Source of the DNA: Lachnospiraceae bacterium | GTDB taxonomy: Bacteria > Bacillota > Clostridia > Lachnospirales > Lachnospiraceae | DNA length: 64,000 nt | Direction of reading: 5' to 3' | NCBI GenBank assembly: GCA_022510745.1 | Contig: JAFLSY010000004.1 | Location: 124,001 to 188,000, forward strand | Shown here: piece by piece, positions 51,670 to 60,408 of the stretch | Layout of the letters: every line of letters starts with the position of its first letter | Numbering within the stretch: the stretch's first letter is position 1 | Translations under genes and position numbers: made by a program | The notes under the pieces: generated by a model | The model's input: the letters and a program-made list of their open reading frames with translations, nothing else | What the model was told of the DNA's origin: nothing | The model's database searches: none

Positions 51670-53550
51670 ATGTGTGGCATATGCGGATTTATCAGTAAAG
51701 ATACGATCAGAACAGAACAATTAAAGAGAATAAATGATACCATGTACCACAGAGGTCCGGATGACAGTGGGGAAGAAATCTATCCCGCAGAGGATGGGTA
51801 CAGCGTGGGACTGGCACAGAGGAGACTTTCTATTCTGGATCTGTCTGCACTCGGACATCAGCCCATGCATTCGGTTAATAAGAGAGTGTCTGTGGTATTC
51901 AACGGAGAAATCTACAATTTTAAAGAATTAAAGGAAGAATTGACGGATTATCCCTTTTGTTCGGCCTGCGATACGGAGGTCATCATTGCGGCCTATTTGA
52001 AATGGGGGATCGATTGCGTCAGCCGCTTCAACGGCATGTTTGCGATTGCTCTTTTTGACAGAGAAACTCAGAATGTATATCTGGTCAGGGACAGGATCGG
52101 AAAAAAGCCGCTTTATTATTGGCTTGCTGAAGAGAATATGGTGTTTGCTTCTGAAATGAAGCCCCTTATGGAATATCCGGGCTTTAAGAAAAAAATCAGG
52201 ACGGACGTATTATCCCGGTATCTGTATCATCAGTATATCAATGCACCGGATACTATTTTTGAGGATGTATATAAACTGGAACCCGGAACTGTTCTACAAT
52301 TTCATAAAGGGCAGGTGAAGATCCGCAAATATTGGGATGTGAAAAAGGTATATGCGGAGAAGAGAAAGGATCCGGTAACGGATTATGGGCAGGCTAAGGA
52401 GGAATTAAAGGAGCTTTTAAAACGTGCGGTAGGACTGCGCATGATCTCAGATGTGCCGTTAGGCACATTTTTAAGCGGAGGTTATGATTCTTCCCTTATT
52501 ACGGCTATTGCACAGAGTCTGTCCGAAGAACCAGTGAAGACCTATTCCATTGGATTTCATGAAGAGAAATATAATGAAGCCGTATATGCAAAAGAGGTCG
52601 CAGAGTATCTGGGAACCAAACATACGGAGTATTACATTGGGGAACAGGAAATGTTTGATTTGGTGGAGAGCATTCCCAAGTACTATGACGAGCCGTTTGC
52701 TGACAGTTCACAGATCCCCTCCATGTTGGTAGCAAAGCTGGCAAAGAAGGATGTTACCGTTGTGCTCTCCGGAGACGGAGGCGACGAGTTCTTCTGCGGT
52801 TACGGAATCTATGACAAAGTAGGACAGGCGCAGAAGGTGGACATGTTGGGAGGAATCACTTACGGCATTCTTAATCTTCCCGGACTGCGGCAGACGGGCA
52901 TTTTAAATAAGATGCCATTTAAAATAAGGATCATTGCGGGCAATCGGGAAAAGGAAACCAAAACCCAGTTTGGGACAAGCAATTATCTGGAAACGGCATG
53001 CCGTATGGTGAAGGGAGAAAGAATACCGGTTCTATACCATGTGGAAAGCAGTTATGGAGAAAAGAACTGGCAGGCAAGAAGGATGCTCTTGGATATGGAT
53101 ACCTACCTGCCGGGAGATATCCTCTGTAAAGTGGACAGGGCATCCATGAAATATTCTCTGGAAGCACGCTGCCCGATCTTGGATAAAGATGTCATGGAGT
53201 ATTCCTACAGAATACAGCATTCTTTTAAGTATGATGACCGGATAAAAAAGAAGATATTAAAGGATATTGCTTACGACTATATCCCGAAAGAACTTTTGGA
53301 AAGACCCAAGAAGGGTTTTAGCGTTCCTATGGGGAAATGGCTGAGAGGCCCCTTGAAGGAGCAGTTGTTGGATATGAGTTCAAGAGGGTTTGTTGAAAAG
53401 CAGGGGATTTTTGATGAAGACTTTTTGGGAAAAGTAGTACGGACCTATATGGAATTCGGAGACGCAGGTCCTTCCACCGGCGGAAATTACTCCAAAATAT
53501 TATGGGCTTATTTTGTATTCCAGCAATGGTACAATGTATATATGAGATGA
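51670..53550 (+). CDS. asnB: AsnB-like glutamine-dependent amidotransferase
   Basis: 626 residues. N-terminal Cys2 glutaminase (CGICGFIS, YHRGPDDSG, FNGEIYNFKEL, ACDTEVI) and an ATP-pyrophosphatase domain with LSGGYDSSLI near 268 and SGDGGDEFFCGY. The sequence fits asparagine synthetase B, but copies in O-antigen and capsule loci (for example WbpS) amidate uronic acids. As a UDP-HexNAc uronic acid pair lies at 38.8-41.1 kb and ATP-grasp ligases flank it, I favour sugar-uronamide formation. Housekeeping asparagine synthesis cannot be excluded. It follows the ATP-grasp gene by 6 bases. Confidence 0.9.
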   Translation: MCGICGFISKDTIRTEQLKRINDTMYHRGPDDSGEEIYPAEDGYSVGLAQRRLSILDLSALGHQPMHSVNKRVSVVFNGEIYNFKELKEELTDYPFCSACDTEVIIAAYLKWGIDCVSRFNGMFAIALFDRETQNVYLVRDRIGKKPLYYWLAEENMVFASEMKPLMEYPGFKKKIRTDVLSRYLYHQYINAPDTIFEDVYKLEPGTVLQFHKGQVKIRKYWDVKKVYAEKRKDPVTDYGQAKEELKELLKRAVGLRMISDVPLGTFLSGGYDSSLITAIAQSLSEEPVKTYSIGFHEEKYNEAVYAKEVAEYLGTKHTEYYIGEQEMFDLVESIPKYYDEPFADSSQIPSMLVAKLAKKDVTVVLSGDGGDEFFCGYGIYDKVGQAQKVDMLGGITYGILNLPGLRQTGILNKMPFKIRIIAGNREKETKTQFGTSNYLETACRMVKGERIPVLYHVESSYGEKNWQARRMLLDMDTYLPGDILCKVDRASMKYSLEARCPILDKDVMEYSYRIQHSFKYDDRIKKKILKDIAYDYIPKELLERPKKGFSVPMGKWLRGPLKEQLLDMSSRGFVEKQGIFDEDFLGKVVRTYMEFGDAGPSTGGNYSKILWAYFVFQQWYNVYMR

Positions 53551-53560
53551 GGAGAATGAT

Positions 53561-54505
53561 ATGGGAGTCCATCCATTAAAAAGGTTTATTTATCATCATG
53601 CGCTTACTGCTAAGTTATATAATGTTATTCGCAACTATCGGCGTAACAGGTATAATAAGCTGAGCGACGAAGAATTTGCCAAATGGATGTATCATAAAAA
53701 AACCGGCAGAGAATTAAATTTGGAAAATCCGGTTACCTACGATGATAAGCTGTGGTACTTAAAACTGCATGTGAGAGATCCCCTGTTGACAATCTGCACC
53801 GATAAATACCGGGTGCGGGAATATGTAACGCAATGCGGTCTGGAGCATATCCTGAACGAGCTGTATGGGGCGTATGATTCTTTTGATAAAATTCCATTTG
53901 AAGAACTGCCGGATAAATTCATTATCAAATGTAACCATACCTCAGGATGCAACGCGATTTTTGACAGAAGCAAGCCCTTTGACTATACTTATCATAAAAA
54001 TGAATTTACGTACTGGATGCGTCGGAATTATTTTTGGTCAAGCCGGGAGTGGAACTATAAGAATATAGACCGCAAAATTATTTGTGAGAAAATAATGGTA
54101 CAGCCCGGTAAATCCTGTTTAGACGATTATAAATTCATGTGTTTTGGGGGCGAAGTCAAGCTTGTTTTTGGAGAAACGGGTATTTGTATGCCGGATGGCG
54201 ACCACAACCCCGATTCTGTGCGCAACGTGTACGACAGAGATTACAATCTCATAGAAGGTGCAAGATTTACCAGAGAAAATTTCCCGCCGGAGATGTTACC
54301 GAAGCCAAAGAATTTTGAAAAAATGGTAGAGTATGCGGAACGCTTATCCAAACCTTTCAGGCATGTGCGGGTGGACCTATATAATCTGGACGGAGAGATT
54401 TACTTTGGCGAGATGACCTTTTATCATCAGGGCTGCTGCAGCAGGGTTTTTCCGGAGGAATTATATTATGAGGCCGGAAGCTGGATAGATATTAACGGTC
54501 TCTGA
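53561..54505 (+). CDS. TupA-like ATP-grasp protein
   Basis: 314 residues. NLENPVTYDDKLWYLKL, CTDKYRVREYV, FIIKCNHTSGCNAIF and ICEKIMVQP are the TupA-like ATP-grasp set; HVRVDLYNLDGEIYFGEMTFYHQGG-like C-terminus (here with a QGC variant) also fits. TupA takes part in teichuronopeptide synthesis in alkaliphilic Bacillus. The family occurs in many glycan loci. Together with the AsnB-like and other ATP-grasp genes it points to carboxyl-directed modification of an acidic sugar. Confidence 0.85.
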   Translation: MGVHPLKRFIYHHALTAKLYNVIRNYRRNRYNKLSDEEFAKWMYHKKTGRELNLENPVTYDDKLWYLKLHVRDPLLTICTDKYRVREYVTQCGLEHILNELYGAYDSFDKIPFEELPDKFIIKCNHTSGCNAIFDRSKPFDYTYHKNEFTYWMRRNYFWSSREWNYKNIDRKIICEKIMVQPGKSCLDDYKFMCFGGEVKLVFGETGICMPDGDHNPDSVRNVYDRDYNLIEGARFTRENFPPEMLPKPKNFEKMVEYAERLSKPFRHVRVDLYNLDGEIYFGEMTFYHQGCCSRVFPEELYYEAGSWIDINGL

Positions 54506-54532
54506 CATTATTTTGAATGCGGGTGAAGCAAA

Positions 54533-55651
54533 GTGGAAAAACAGAAAAGAAGTATAGTCTTTTATTGCGGTTCCTTGGCTAGAGGCGGTACGGAGCGGGT
54601 AATAGTAAATTTGGCGGAACATTTTCACAAAATCGGTTATCGGGTTTTTATTGTTACCCAATTTAAGGCCGAAGCAGAATATGCTATCAGTTCCGATATT
54701 ACACGGATTCTTTCCGATCTGACAGTAGAAGAGAACGGCAGAAATCGTGTTATTAATTTTCTGAACCGATTAAAAAAGCTGCGGCGAATCTTTAAAGCCT
54801 TACAGCCGGATATGGTGTTTTCCTGTGTTGGAAAAAATAATTTTATGGCATTGACGGCGAGTACTTTTTTAAAGACAAAAGTGGTGGTTTCTGTCAGGGC
54901 AGAGCCTTGTGTGGAGTACTATACAAAGTTGATGCGCTTTTTGGCAAAAACAATGTTTATATTTGCTGACGGAATCGTTTTGCAGACCAAACAGGCAGGA
55001 GAATTTTTCCCAAGACCCATCAGAAGAAAAGCAGTCATACTGCCAAATTCTCTGAATCCCCGTTTTCAGCGTCCAAGGTATGAAGGCGAGAGAGAAAAGG
55101 AAATTGTGGCGGTGGGAAGACTGGATGAAAATAAGAACCATGCCATGTTGATCCGGGCTTTCGGAAAGATCGCGAAGGATTTCCCTGATTATCGGGTTGT
55201 GATATACGGGGATGGAACGGGACACCGGGATCTGGAAAAGATGATCAATAAGCTTAACTTAAGCGATAAGGTCGTCTTGGCTGGACGGACGGATGCCGTA
55301 GAAGAAAAGATTTATAAGAGCAGTCTCTTTGTATTGACCTCAGACGCCGAAGGGATGCCCAATGCCCTGTTAGAAGCAATGGCTTTAGGGCTGCCAGTGA
55401 TTTCTACGGATTGTCCCTGTGGAGGTCCCAGAGAATTGATACAAGACGGTGTAAACGGTTATTTGATTCCGGTGCGGGACGAGGAAGCATTGTATGAACG
55501 GTTACGATATTGCCTGACACACATGTCGGAAATGGGCGAGATAGGAAGAAGGGCAGCAGAGATTCAGAAGCGGCTGAATCCTGAGAAAGTAAATAAAAAA
55601 TGGGAAGCATATTTTAACAGGGTGATGAGTGATAAGGGGAAGAGATGTTGA
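54533..55651 (+). CDS. GT4 glycosyltransferase
   Basis: 372 residues, GTG start. YCGSLARGGTERVIVNLAEH, VAVGRLDENKNHAMLI and TSDAEGMPNALLEAMALGLPVISTDCPCGGP show a complete GT4. The last motif is nearly the same as in the protein at 47303, suggesting duplication. The stop overlaps the next gene by 7 bases. Confidence 0.91.
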   Translation: MEKQKRSIVFYCGSLARGGTERVIVNLAEHFHKIGYRVFIVTQFKAEAEYAISSDITRILSDLTVEENGRNRVINFLNRLKKLRRIFKALQPDMVFSCVGKNNFMALTASTFLKTKVVVSVRAEPCVEYYTKLMRFLAKTMFIFADGIVLQTKQAGEFFPRPIRRKAVILPNSLNPRFQRPRYEGEREKEIVAVGRLDENKNHAMLIRAFGKIAKDFPDYRVVIYGDGTGHRDLEKMINKLNLSDKVVLAGRTDAVEEKIYKSSLFVLTSDAEGMPNALLEAMALGLPVISTDCPCGGPRELIQDGVNGYLIPVRDEEALYERLRYCLTHMSEMGEIGRRAAEIQKRLNPEKVNKKWEAYFNRVMSDKGKRC

Positions 55652-56664
55652 TTTCGGTCATCGTTGCAGTATATAATATTGAAAAGTATCTTGGTCGTTG
55701 TATTGACTCCATTCGTGCTCAGACCTATAAGGAATTGGAAGTCCTTTTGGTAGACGATGGATCAACTGATAATTCAGGAAAAATATGTGACGTTTATGCC
55801 GAAAAGGATAGCCGGATTCGTGTGATACATCGTGAAAACGGTGGTCTGAGCGCTGCAAGGAACACAGGAATAGATCAGGCAACAGGAGAGTATATTGCTT
55901 TTGTGGATGGGGATGACTGGCTGGAGCCAGCAATGTATCAAAACCTCATAGATGCAGCGATTGCCAATGAAGCACAGTTGGTGGCATGCCGATATCGTCG
56001 GGTATTCCCGGATTGTATCAGGGACGGTTCTACCGGAAAGATAACTGTTTTTCGAGAACCCTACAGTATGCTGCTGCAGCAGCTGAAAGAAGATGAAGCC
56101 TATATGATCCAGCATGCTGCATGGAATAAACTGTATCATCGGAGTCTGTTGGAAACTCTGCGATTTCCGGAAGGAAAGTGGTTTGAAGATATTGTTTTCT
56201 CGGCGAAGGTCTTAAGTAAAATAACTTGCGGAGTTTATGTGGATACGGCAGGTTATAATTATGTATGCGTCCGCGAGGGCAGTATCATGAATGCGGGATT
56301 TACAGAACGTCAATTCACCGATTTGATACCTGCCGTGTTAGAGAAAGAAGCTTTTTTAGAGATGCTTGCCGATCCGGAACCGCTGGCGACACATCGATAT
56401 CACTTTTATAAATGGCTGTTGCTTTGCTATCGGGGTCTATACAGGAAAGAAAATCGAGGCTTGCGTTATCATGCAAAGGAACTGGTGTCTTTGTTGAAAA
56501 GCAGGAAGGATACTTTTCCAAGCGTATATGCGATAGAAGATGCAAAAAAAACAGATGAGTGGAAAGTAAGGATATTTTTGTTGTCTCCCCGGCTCTTTCG
56601 GTGGATCATGGCAGTGAACGATGCATTGATATTACCGATTCGTCTGAAAGGATTGAAAAAATAA
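55645..56664 (+). CDS. GT2 glycosyltransferase
   Basis: 339 residues. VIVAVYNIEKYL, DDGSTDNS at 37-44, HRENGGLSAARN and DGDD at 88-91 form the GT2 site. The C-terminal half resembles EpsJ/CpsI-type enzymes of Gram-positive loci. It starts at ATG 55645 inside the GT4 tail and ends one base before the GT11 gene. Donor unknown; by position it may build the acceptor for the fucosyltransferase. Confidence 0.9.
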   Translation: MLISVIVAVYNIEKYLGRCIDSIRAQTYKELEVLLVDDGSTDNSGKICDVYAEKDSRIRVIHRENGGLSAARNTGIDQATGEYIAFVDGDDWLEPAMYQNLIDAAIANEAQLVACRYRRVFPDCIRDGSTGKITVFREPYSMLLQQLKEDEAYMIQHAAWNKLYHRSLLETLRFPEGKWFEDIVFSAKVLSKITCGVYVDTAGYNYVCVREGSIMNAGFTERQFTDLIPAVLEKEAFLEMLADPEPLATHRYHFYKWLLLCYRGLYRKENRGLRYHAKELVSLLKSRKDTFPSVYAIEDAKKTDEWKVRIFLLSPRLFRWIMAVNDALILPIRLKGLKK

Positions 56665-56665
56665 T

Positions 56666-57550
56666 ATGCTGATACTTCAGATGGGCGGCGGACTCGGCAA
56701 TCAGATGTTTCAATATGCTCTGTACCGTGCGCTTAAGGAAAAGGGAAGAGAGGTCTGTATCGACGATACGACCATGTATGACAAGATTGACAGACATGAC
56801 AATCGGCTGGAGGAGATTTTTCCGCTGACCTATTGCCGTGCTCTAAAAAGTGAATATGATCGGCTGACGGATTCTTCACTTGCACCTTGGAATCGTGTAA
56901 GACGTAAGCTCTTTGGCAGAAAAGAAAAACTCTATAAAGAGCCGGATGCCATTACCTTTGAGGAGAAGGTCTTTCAGGAAACGGACTGCTATCTGATCGG
57001 CTATTGGCAGAGCGGGCGGTATTTTGAACAGATCGAGGAAAAGCTGCGTCAGGACTTTTATTTTGACTTTGAAAGATTTTCAGATAAGGCATATGGCTAT
57101 CTAAGGCAGATCGAGCAGTCTCCTGCAGTCAGCCTGCATGTACGAAGAGGCGACTATCTGGAGGAAAAATTTGCTCCCCTTTACGGAGGAATCTGCACGG
57201 AGACTTATTATAAATCAGCAATAAACTACTTTCGTCAAAAAAATGTGAATACGGTATTTTATCTCTTTACCGATGATACGGAATGGGGCAGGGACTTTGC
57301 AGGAACGGAAATGGTGTTGGTAGAGGGCACTACGGCAGAAGAAGATATGGCGCTGATGAGCCGCTGCAAGAACCATATCCTTGCCAACAGCAGCTTTAGC
57401 TTTTGGGGTGCATGGCTGGACCCTGCGCCGGATAAAGAAGTGATCATGCCGTCAAAATGGCTGAACACCTCAGAGAGTCAGGATATTTATTATGGCTTAT
57501 GCAGCCTTAAGATAGATGCGGCAGGTAATATCGTTTGGAAAAAGGAGTAG
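56666..57550 (+). CDS. GT11 alpha-1,2-fucosyltransferase
   Basis: 294 residues. The GT11 set is complete: GGGLGNQMFQYA (7-18), GYWQS (112-116), SLHVRRGDYL with HVRRGDY at 158-164, and LANSSFSFWGAWL (239-251). It transfers fucose from GDP-fucose to the 2-OH of a terminal galactose, giving an H-type epitope (Fuc-alpha-1,2-Gal). GDP-fucose must come from genes outside the window, as no gmd/fcl or fkp is seen. A GT6 gene follows 4 bases later. Confidence 0.94.
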   Translation: MLILQMGGGLGNQMFQYALYRALKEKGREVCIDDTTMYDKIDRHDNRLEEIFPLTYCRALKSEYDRLTDSSLAPWNRVRRKLFGRKEKLYKEPDAITFEEKVFQETDCYLIGYWQSGRYFEQIEEKLRQDFYFDFERFSDKAYGYLRQIEQSPAVSLHVRRGDYLEEKFAPLYGGICTETYYKSAINYFRQKNVNTVFYLFTDDTEWGRDFAGTEMVLVEGTTAEEDMALMSRCKNHILANSSFSFWGAWLDPAPDKEVIMPSKWLNTSESQDIYYGLCSLKIDAAGNIVWKKE

Positions 57551-57554
57551 CGGA

Positions 57555-58373
57555 ATGAAGGTTGCGATTCTTTATATCTGTACAGGAAAATATAAAGTCT
57601 TCTGGAAAGAATTTTACGAAAGCTTCGAGCGAAATTTTCTGCCTAACTGTGAAAAAGCCTATTTTGTCTATACCGATGCGGGGAAGCTTGTATATGGGGA
57701 CAGGGACAATGTTTGTCTGATCCCCCAGAAGAATCTGGGCTGGCCGGACAACACATTACTGCGCTTTGCTCTCTTTACCAGAGAAGAAGCACGCTGGCAG
57801 GATTATGACTATACTTTTTTCATCAATGCCAACTTCTACTGTGTGGAAAAGATCACGGAAGAAGAATTTCTTCCGGTAAAAGAAAATCTGCTGGCGGTGG
57901 AGCATGCCAGTCATCAGGGCAGAAAGCCTGCCGATATGACTTATGACCGCAACCCGGCAAGCACGGCCTGTGTGCGGGAGGATGAGGGAGAATACTATTG
58001 CATGGGTGGTCTCAACGGAGGGAAAACATCTGCCTATATGGAAATGGTACACTCTTTAAAGAAAAATGTTGGGATAGATAATGCTGCCGGCATAGTAGCG
58101 CAATGGCACGACGAATCCCATTTGAACCGTTATCTGATCGGGCGAAAGGATGTTAAGGTACTGCCGCCCTGCTATGGGTATCCCGAGGGCTGGGATCTAC
58201 CCTATGAGCCAAGGCTTTTGATACGGGATAAAAGTAAGTATTTTGATGTGGAAGCGGTCAAGGCAGGCAGTCCGGTGGGGAGAATAAAGTTATATCTGGG
58301 GAGACTGAAAAGCAAGATCGCCATTCGGACCAGAATCAAGGCTGTCCTAAACCTATTTAAAAAAGGAGAGTAA
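57555..58373 (+). CDS. GT6 alpha-1,3-Gal/GalNAc transferase-like (ABO family)
   Basis: 272 residues. FVYTD near 38, FFINANFY with Asn-Ala-Asn at 91-93, YDRNPASTA (130-138), YYCMGGLNGGKT, and WHDESHLNRYL (184-194) mark GT6, the family of the human A and B enzymes. Bacterial members replace the metal-binding DXD by NXN and work without metal, as here. They put GalNAc or Gal on the 3-OH of the galactose in Fuc-alpha-1,2-Gal. Placed directly after GT11, it should finish an A- or B-like cap. Start ATG 57555 follows AAAGGAG. Confidence 0.92.
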   Translation: MKVAILYICTGKYKVFWKEFYESFERNFLPNCEKAYFVYTDAGKLVYGDRDNVCLIPQKNLGWPDNTLLRFALFTREEARWQDYDYTFFINANFYCVEKITEEEFLPVKENLLAVEHASHQGRKPADMTYDRNPASTACVREDEGEYYCMGGLNGGKTSAYMEMVHSLKKNVGIDNAAGIVAQWHDESHLNRYLIGRKDVKVLPPCYGYPEGWDLPYEPRLLIRDKSKYFDVEAVKAGSPVGRIKLYLGRLKSKIAIRTRIKAVLNLFKKGE

Positions 58374-58375
58374 GT

Positions 58376-59392
58376 GTGCCATATATCAGTGTTATTGTAC
58401 CGGTATATAATGCGGAAAAGAGTATAGAACGGTGCGTGGGAAGCGTTATAAAACAGAGCTTCACTGAATGGGAGCTTCTGCTGATAAATGACGGTTCCAA
58501 GGATAAAAGTGCAGTGATTTGTGACGCTTTCGCATTACAAGATGCTCGGATCAGGGTATTTCATAAGGAGAATGGAGGCGTCTCTTCTGCCAGAAACCGG
58601 GGGATGGAATTGACAAAAGGGCGCTATATTCTTTTTTTGGACAGTGATGATTATCTGCCGGAAAACTATCTGGAAGCATTGACCCGTCAGCAGGAGGCAT
58701 GGGGAGAAGATGCGTTTTGCTGGACTGCTCTGCGGACAATCAGTGAGAATCATCAAGTGAAAGAAGAGGTTTTTGCTTATGGAGAAGAACCCTGCAGTAC
58801 CGTAAGACGCAGTGATGTTTTGAAGTTGTCGGCACGTTACCTGCTTAATTCTCCGGTAAATAAACTCTACAAAATGGAACTTATTCGGGCACATTCCCTG
58901 CGCATGCCGGAGGATATCTGTATTGCGGAGGATCTGTGGTTTAATCTACAGTACCTGGATGCCATGGGAGACTGTCCCATAGTGGTCTTGAATCAGGTGA
59001 CCTATTATTATGTCCGTAACGGAGAAGTCTCTCTGGATCATGGTTATAGGAGCAATTATTATAAGATCCATAAACAGGTTCTTTCAAAACTTCTTTGCTA
59101 CAGTCGAAAATGGCAGGCATCATCGGAGGATATGGCGCTTTATTATGCACGGTACTGGGAGTATATGCAGAATGCCTTTTCTAATCTGGACTTGGAGGAC
59201 TGCCCCTTAAATAGGTGGCAGAAGTTTTGGGAAAAGGGAAGGATATTGCGGGATAAACTGTTTCAAAAAAGTCTTACTTTTCAAAAAGGAAAAATGGGAA
59301 GAGGCAGTTATCTGATGATGAGAAGCAGGATATATCTGTTAGTATGGCTGTATCACTGTCTGCGGCAAAGGAGTTTGCATGGAAAAAATTAG
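58376..59392 (+). CDS. GT2 glycosyltransferase
   Basis: 338 residues, GTG start with AAAGGAGAG close by. ISVIVPVYNAEKS, NDGSKDKS, HKENGGVSSARN and DSDD at 89-92. The layout equals the next gene; both have 338 residues and a similar C-terminal half, so they look like tandem paralogues. The stop overlaps the next start by 14 bases. Confidence 0.9.
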   Translation: MPYISVIVPVYNAEKSIERCVGSVIKQSFTEWELLLINDGSKDKSAVICDAFALQDARIRVFHKENGGVSSARNRGMELTKGRYILFLDSDDYLPENYLEALTRQQEAWGEDAFCWTALRTISENHQVKEEVFAYGEEPCSTVRRSDVLKLSARYLLNSPVNKLYKMELIRAHSLRMPEDICIAEDLWFNLQYLDAMGDCPIVVLNQVTYYYVRNGEVSLDHGYRSNYYKIHKQVLSKLLCYSRKWQASSEDMALYYARYWEYMQNAFSNLDLEDCPLNRWQKFWEKGRILRDKLFQKSLTFQKGKMGRGSYLMMRSRIYLLVWLYHCLRQRSLHGKN

Positions 59393-60395
59393 TGTTATCA
59401 TTCCCATTTATAAGGTAGAAGCTTATCTGGAAAAATGCATTGATTCCGTGCAGAAGCAGAGTTATCGAAATCTGGAGATCATATTGGTGGATGATGGATC
59501 GCCGGATGACTGCGGCAAGATCTGTGACCGCTATGCAGGCGAGGATACCCGGATCAAAGTATTGCATAAGGAAAACGGCGGGCTTTCCGACGCACGCAAT
59601 AAAGGGCTGGACGCAGCAACGGGCGAGTATATTTTTTTCGTGGACAGCGACGACTTTATTCATCCTGATATGATTAGGATTTTATATCAAAATCTTCAGG
59701 CGGCAGAGGCGGATATTTCGGTATGCGGTTTTTTACCGGTGTTGGAAGGGAAAGAGGAACTCCAAACATCGTCAGAAGAAAATAGAACAGAGATATTTGA
59801 GAGAGAAGAGGTTATGCATTGCCTACAGCACCGTAATCTGCTGACGGTAGTGGCATGGAATAAACTGTATAAGAGTAGTCTGTTTGCAGAACTGCGATAT
59901 CCTAAAGGAAAACTCCATGAAGATGAGTTTCTGATACATCGGCTCTTGCATCTCTGTACGAAGATCGTTTTCACTGACAGAAAGCTATACTATTATCTGC
60001 AGCGAAGCAGCAGCATCATGGGAGAATTGAAGTGGAGCAGCGTGGCGGACGGCTGGCAGGCTTATGAAGAGAGGCTTGCTTTCCTGCAAGATCATGGATA
60101 TGGGCAAATGACAGTATGGACTAAATTGCATATGCTCCATTATATATGCAAGTTTTATGAGAAACTTGAGCAAAACAAAGAGGCGGAAGAATTGCTTTTA
60201 ATATGGCAAAAGCGGTTTGTGGAGTTGTATGAGGAACTTCTGGATGCAGGTGCGATGTCGGATGAGCAAAAACAATTTTACAAATATTTTGTAATCAGCC
60301 CCAAATTATATTATAATAAAAAGGTTAAGACAGAAAAAAGAGTGAAGCGTATAAACCGAATGAAAGGAATCATGAAAAAACTTCTTAGAAAATAA
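59379..60395 (+). CDS. GT2 glycosyltransferase
   Basis: 338 residues. ISVIIPIYKVEAYL, DDGSPDDCG, HKENGGLSDARN and DSDD at 89-92. Overlaps the previous GT2 by 14 bases. The C-terminus is basic. It closes the glycosyltransferase run before the export genes. Substrate unknown. Confidence 0.9.
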   Translation: MEKISVIIPIYKVEAYLEKCIDSVQKQSYRNLEIILVDDGSPDDCGKICDRYAGEDTRIKVLHKENGGLSDARNKGLDAATGEYIFFVDSDDFIHPDMIRILYQNLQAAEADISVCGFLPVLEGKEELQTSSEENRTEIFEREEVMHCLQHRNLLTVVAWNKLYKSSLFAELRYPKGKLHEDEFLIHRLLHLCTKIVFTDRKLYYYLQRSSSIMGELKWSSVADGWQAYEERLAFLQDHGYGQMTVWTKLHMLHYICKFYEKLEQNKEAEELLLIWQKRFVELYEELLDAGAMSDEQKQFYKYFVISPKLYYNKKVKTEKRVKRINRMKGIMKKLLRK

Positions 60396-60408
60396 GAGGC
60401 AGCCTGAT

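Noticed and set aside
51670..53550. Second glmS-like enzyme because of the MCGI start
   Set aside because: The C-terminal half is an ATP-pyrophosphatase (SGGYDSS), not SIS domains; it is AsnB-like.
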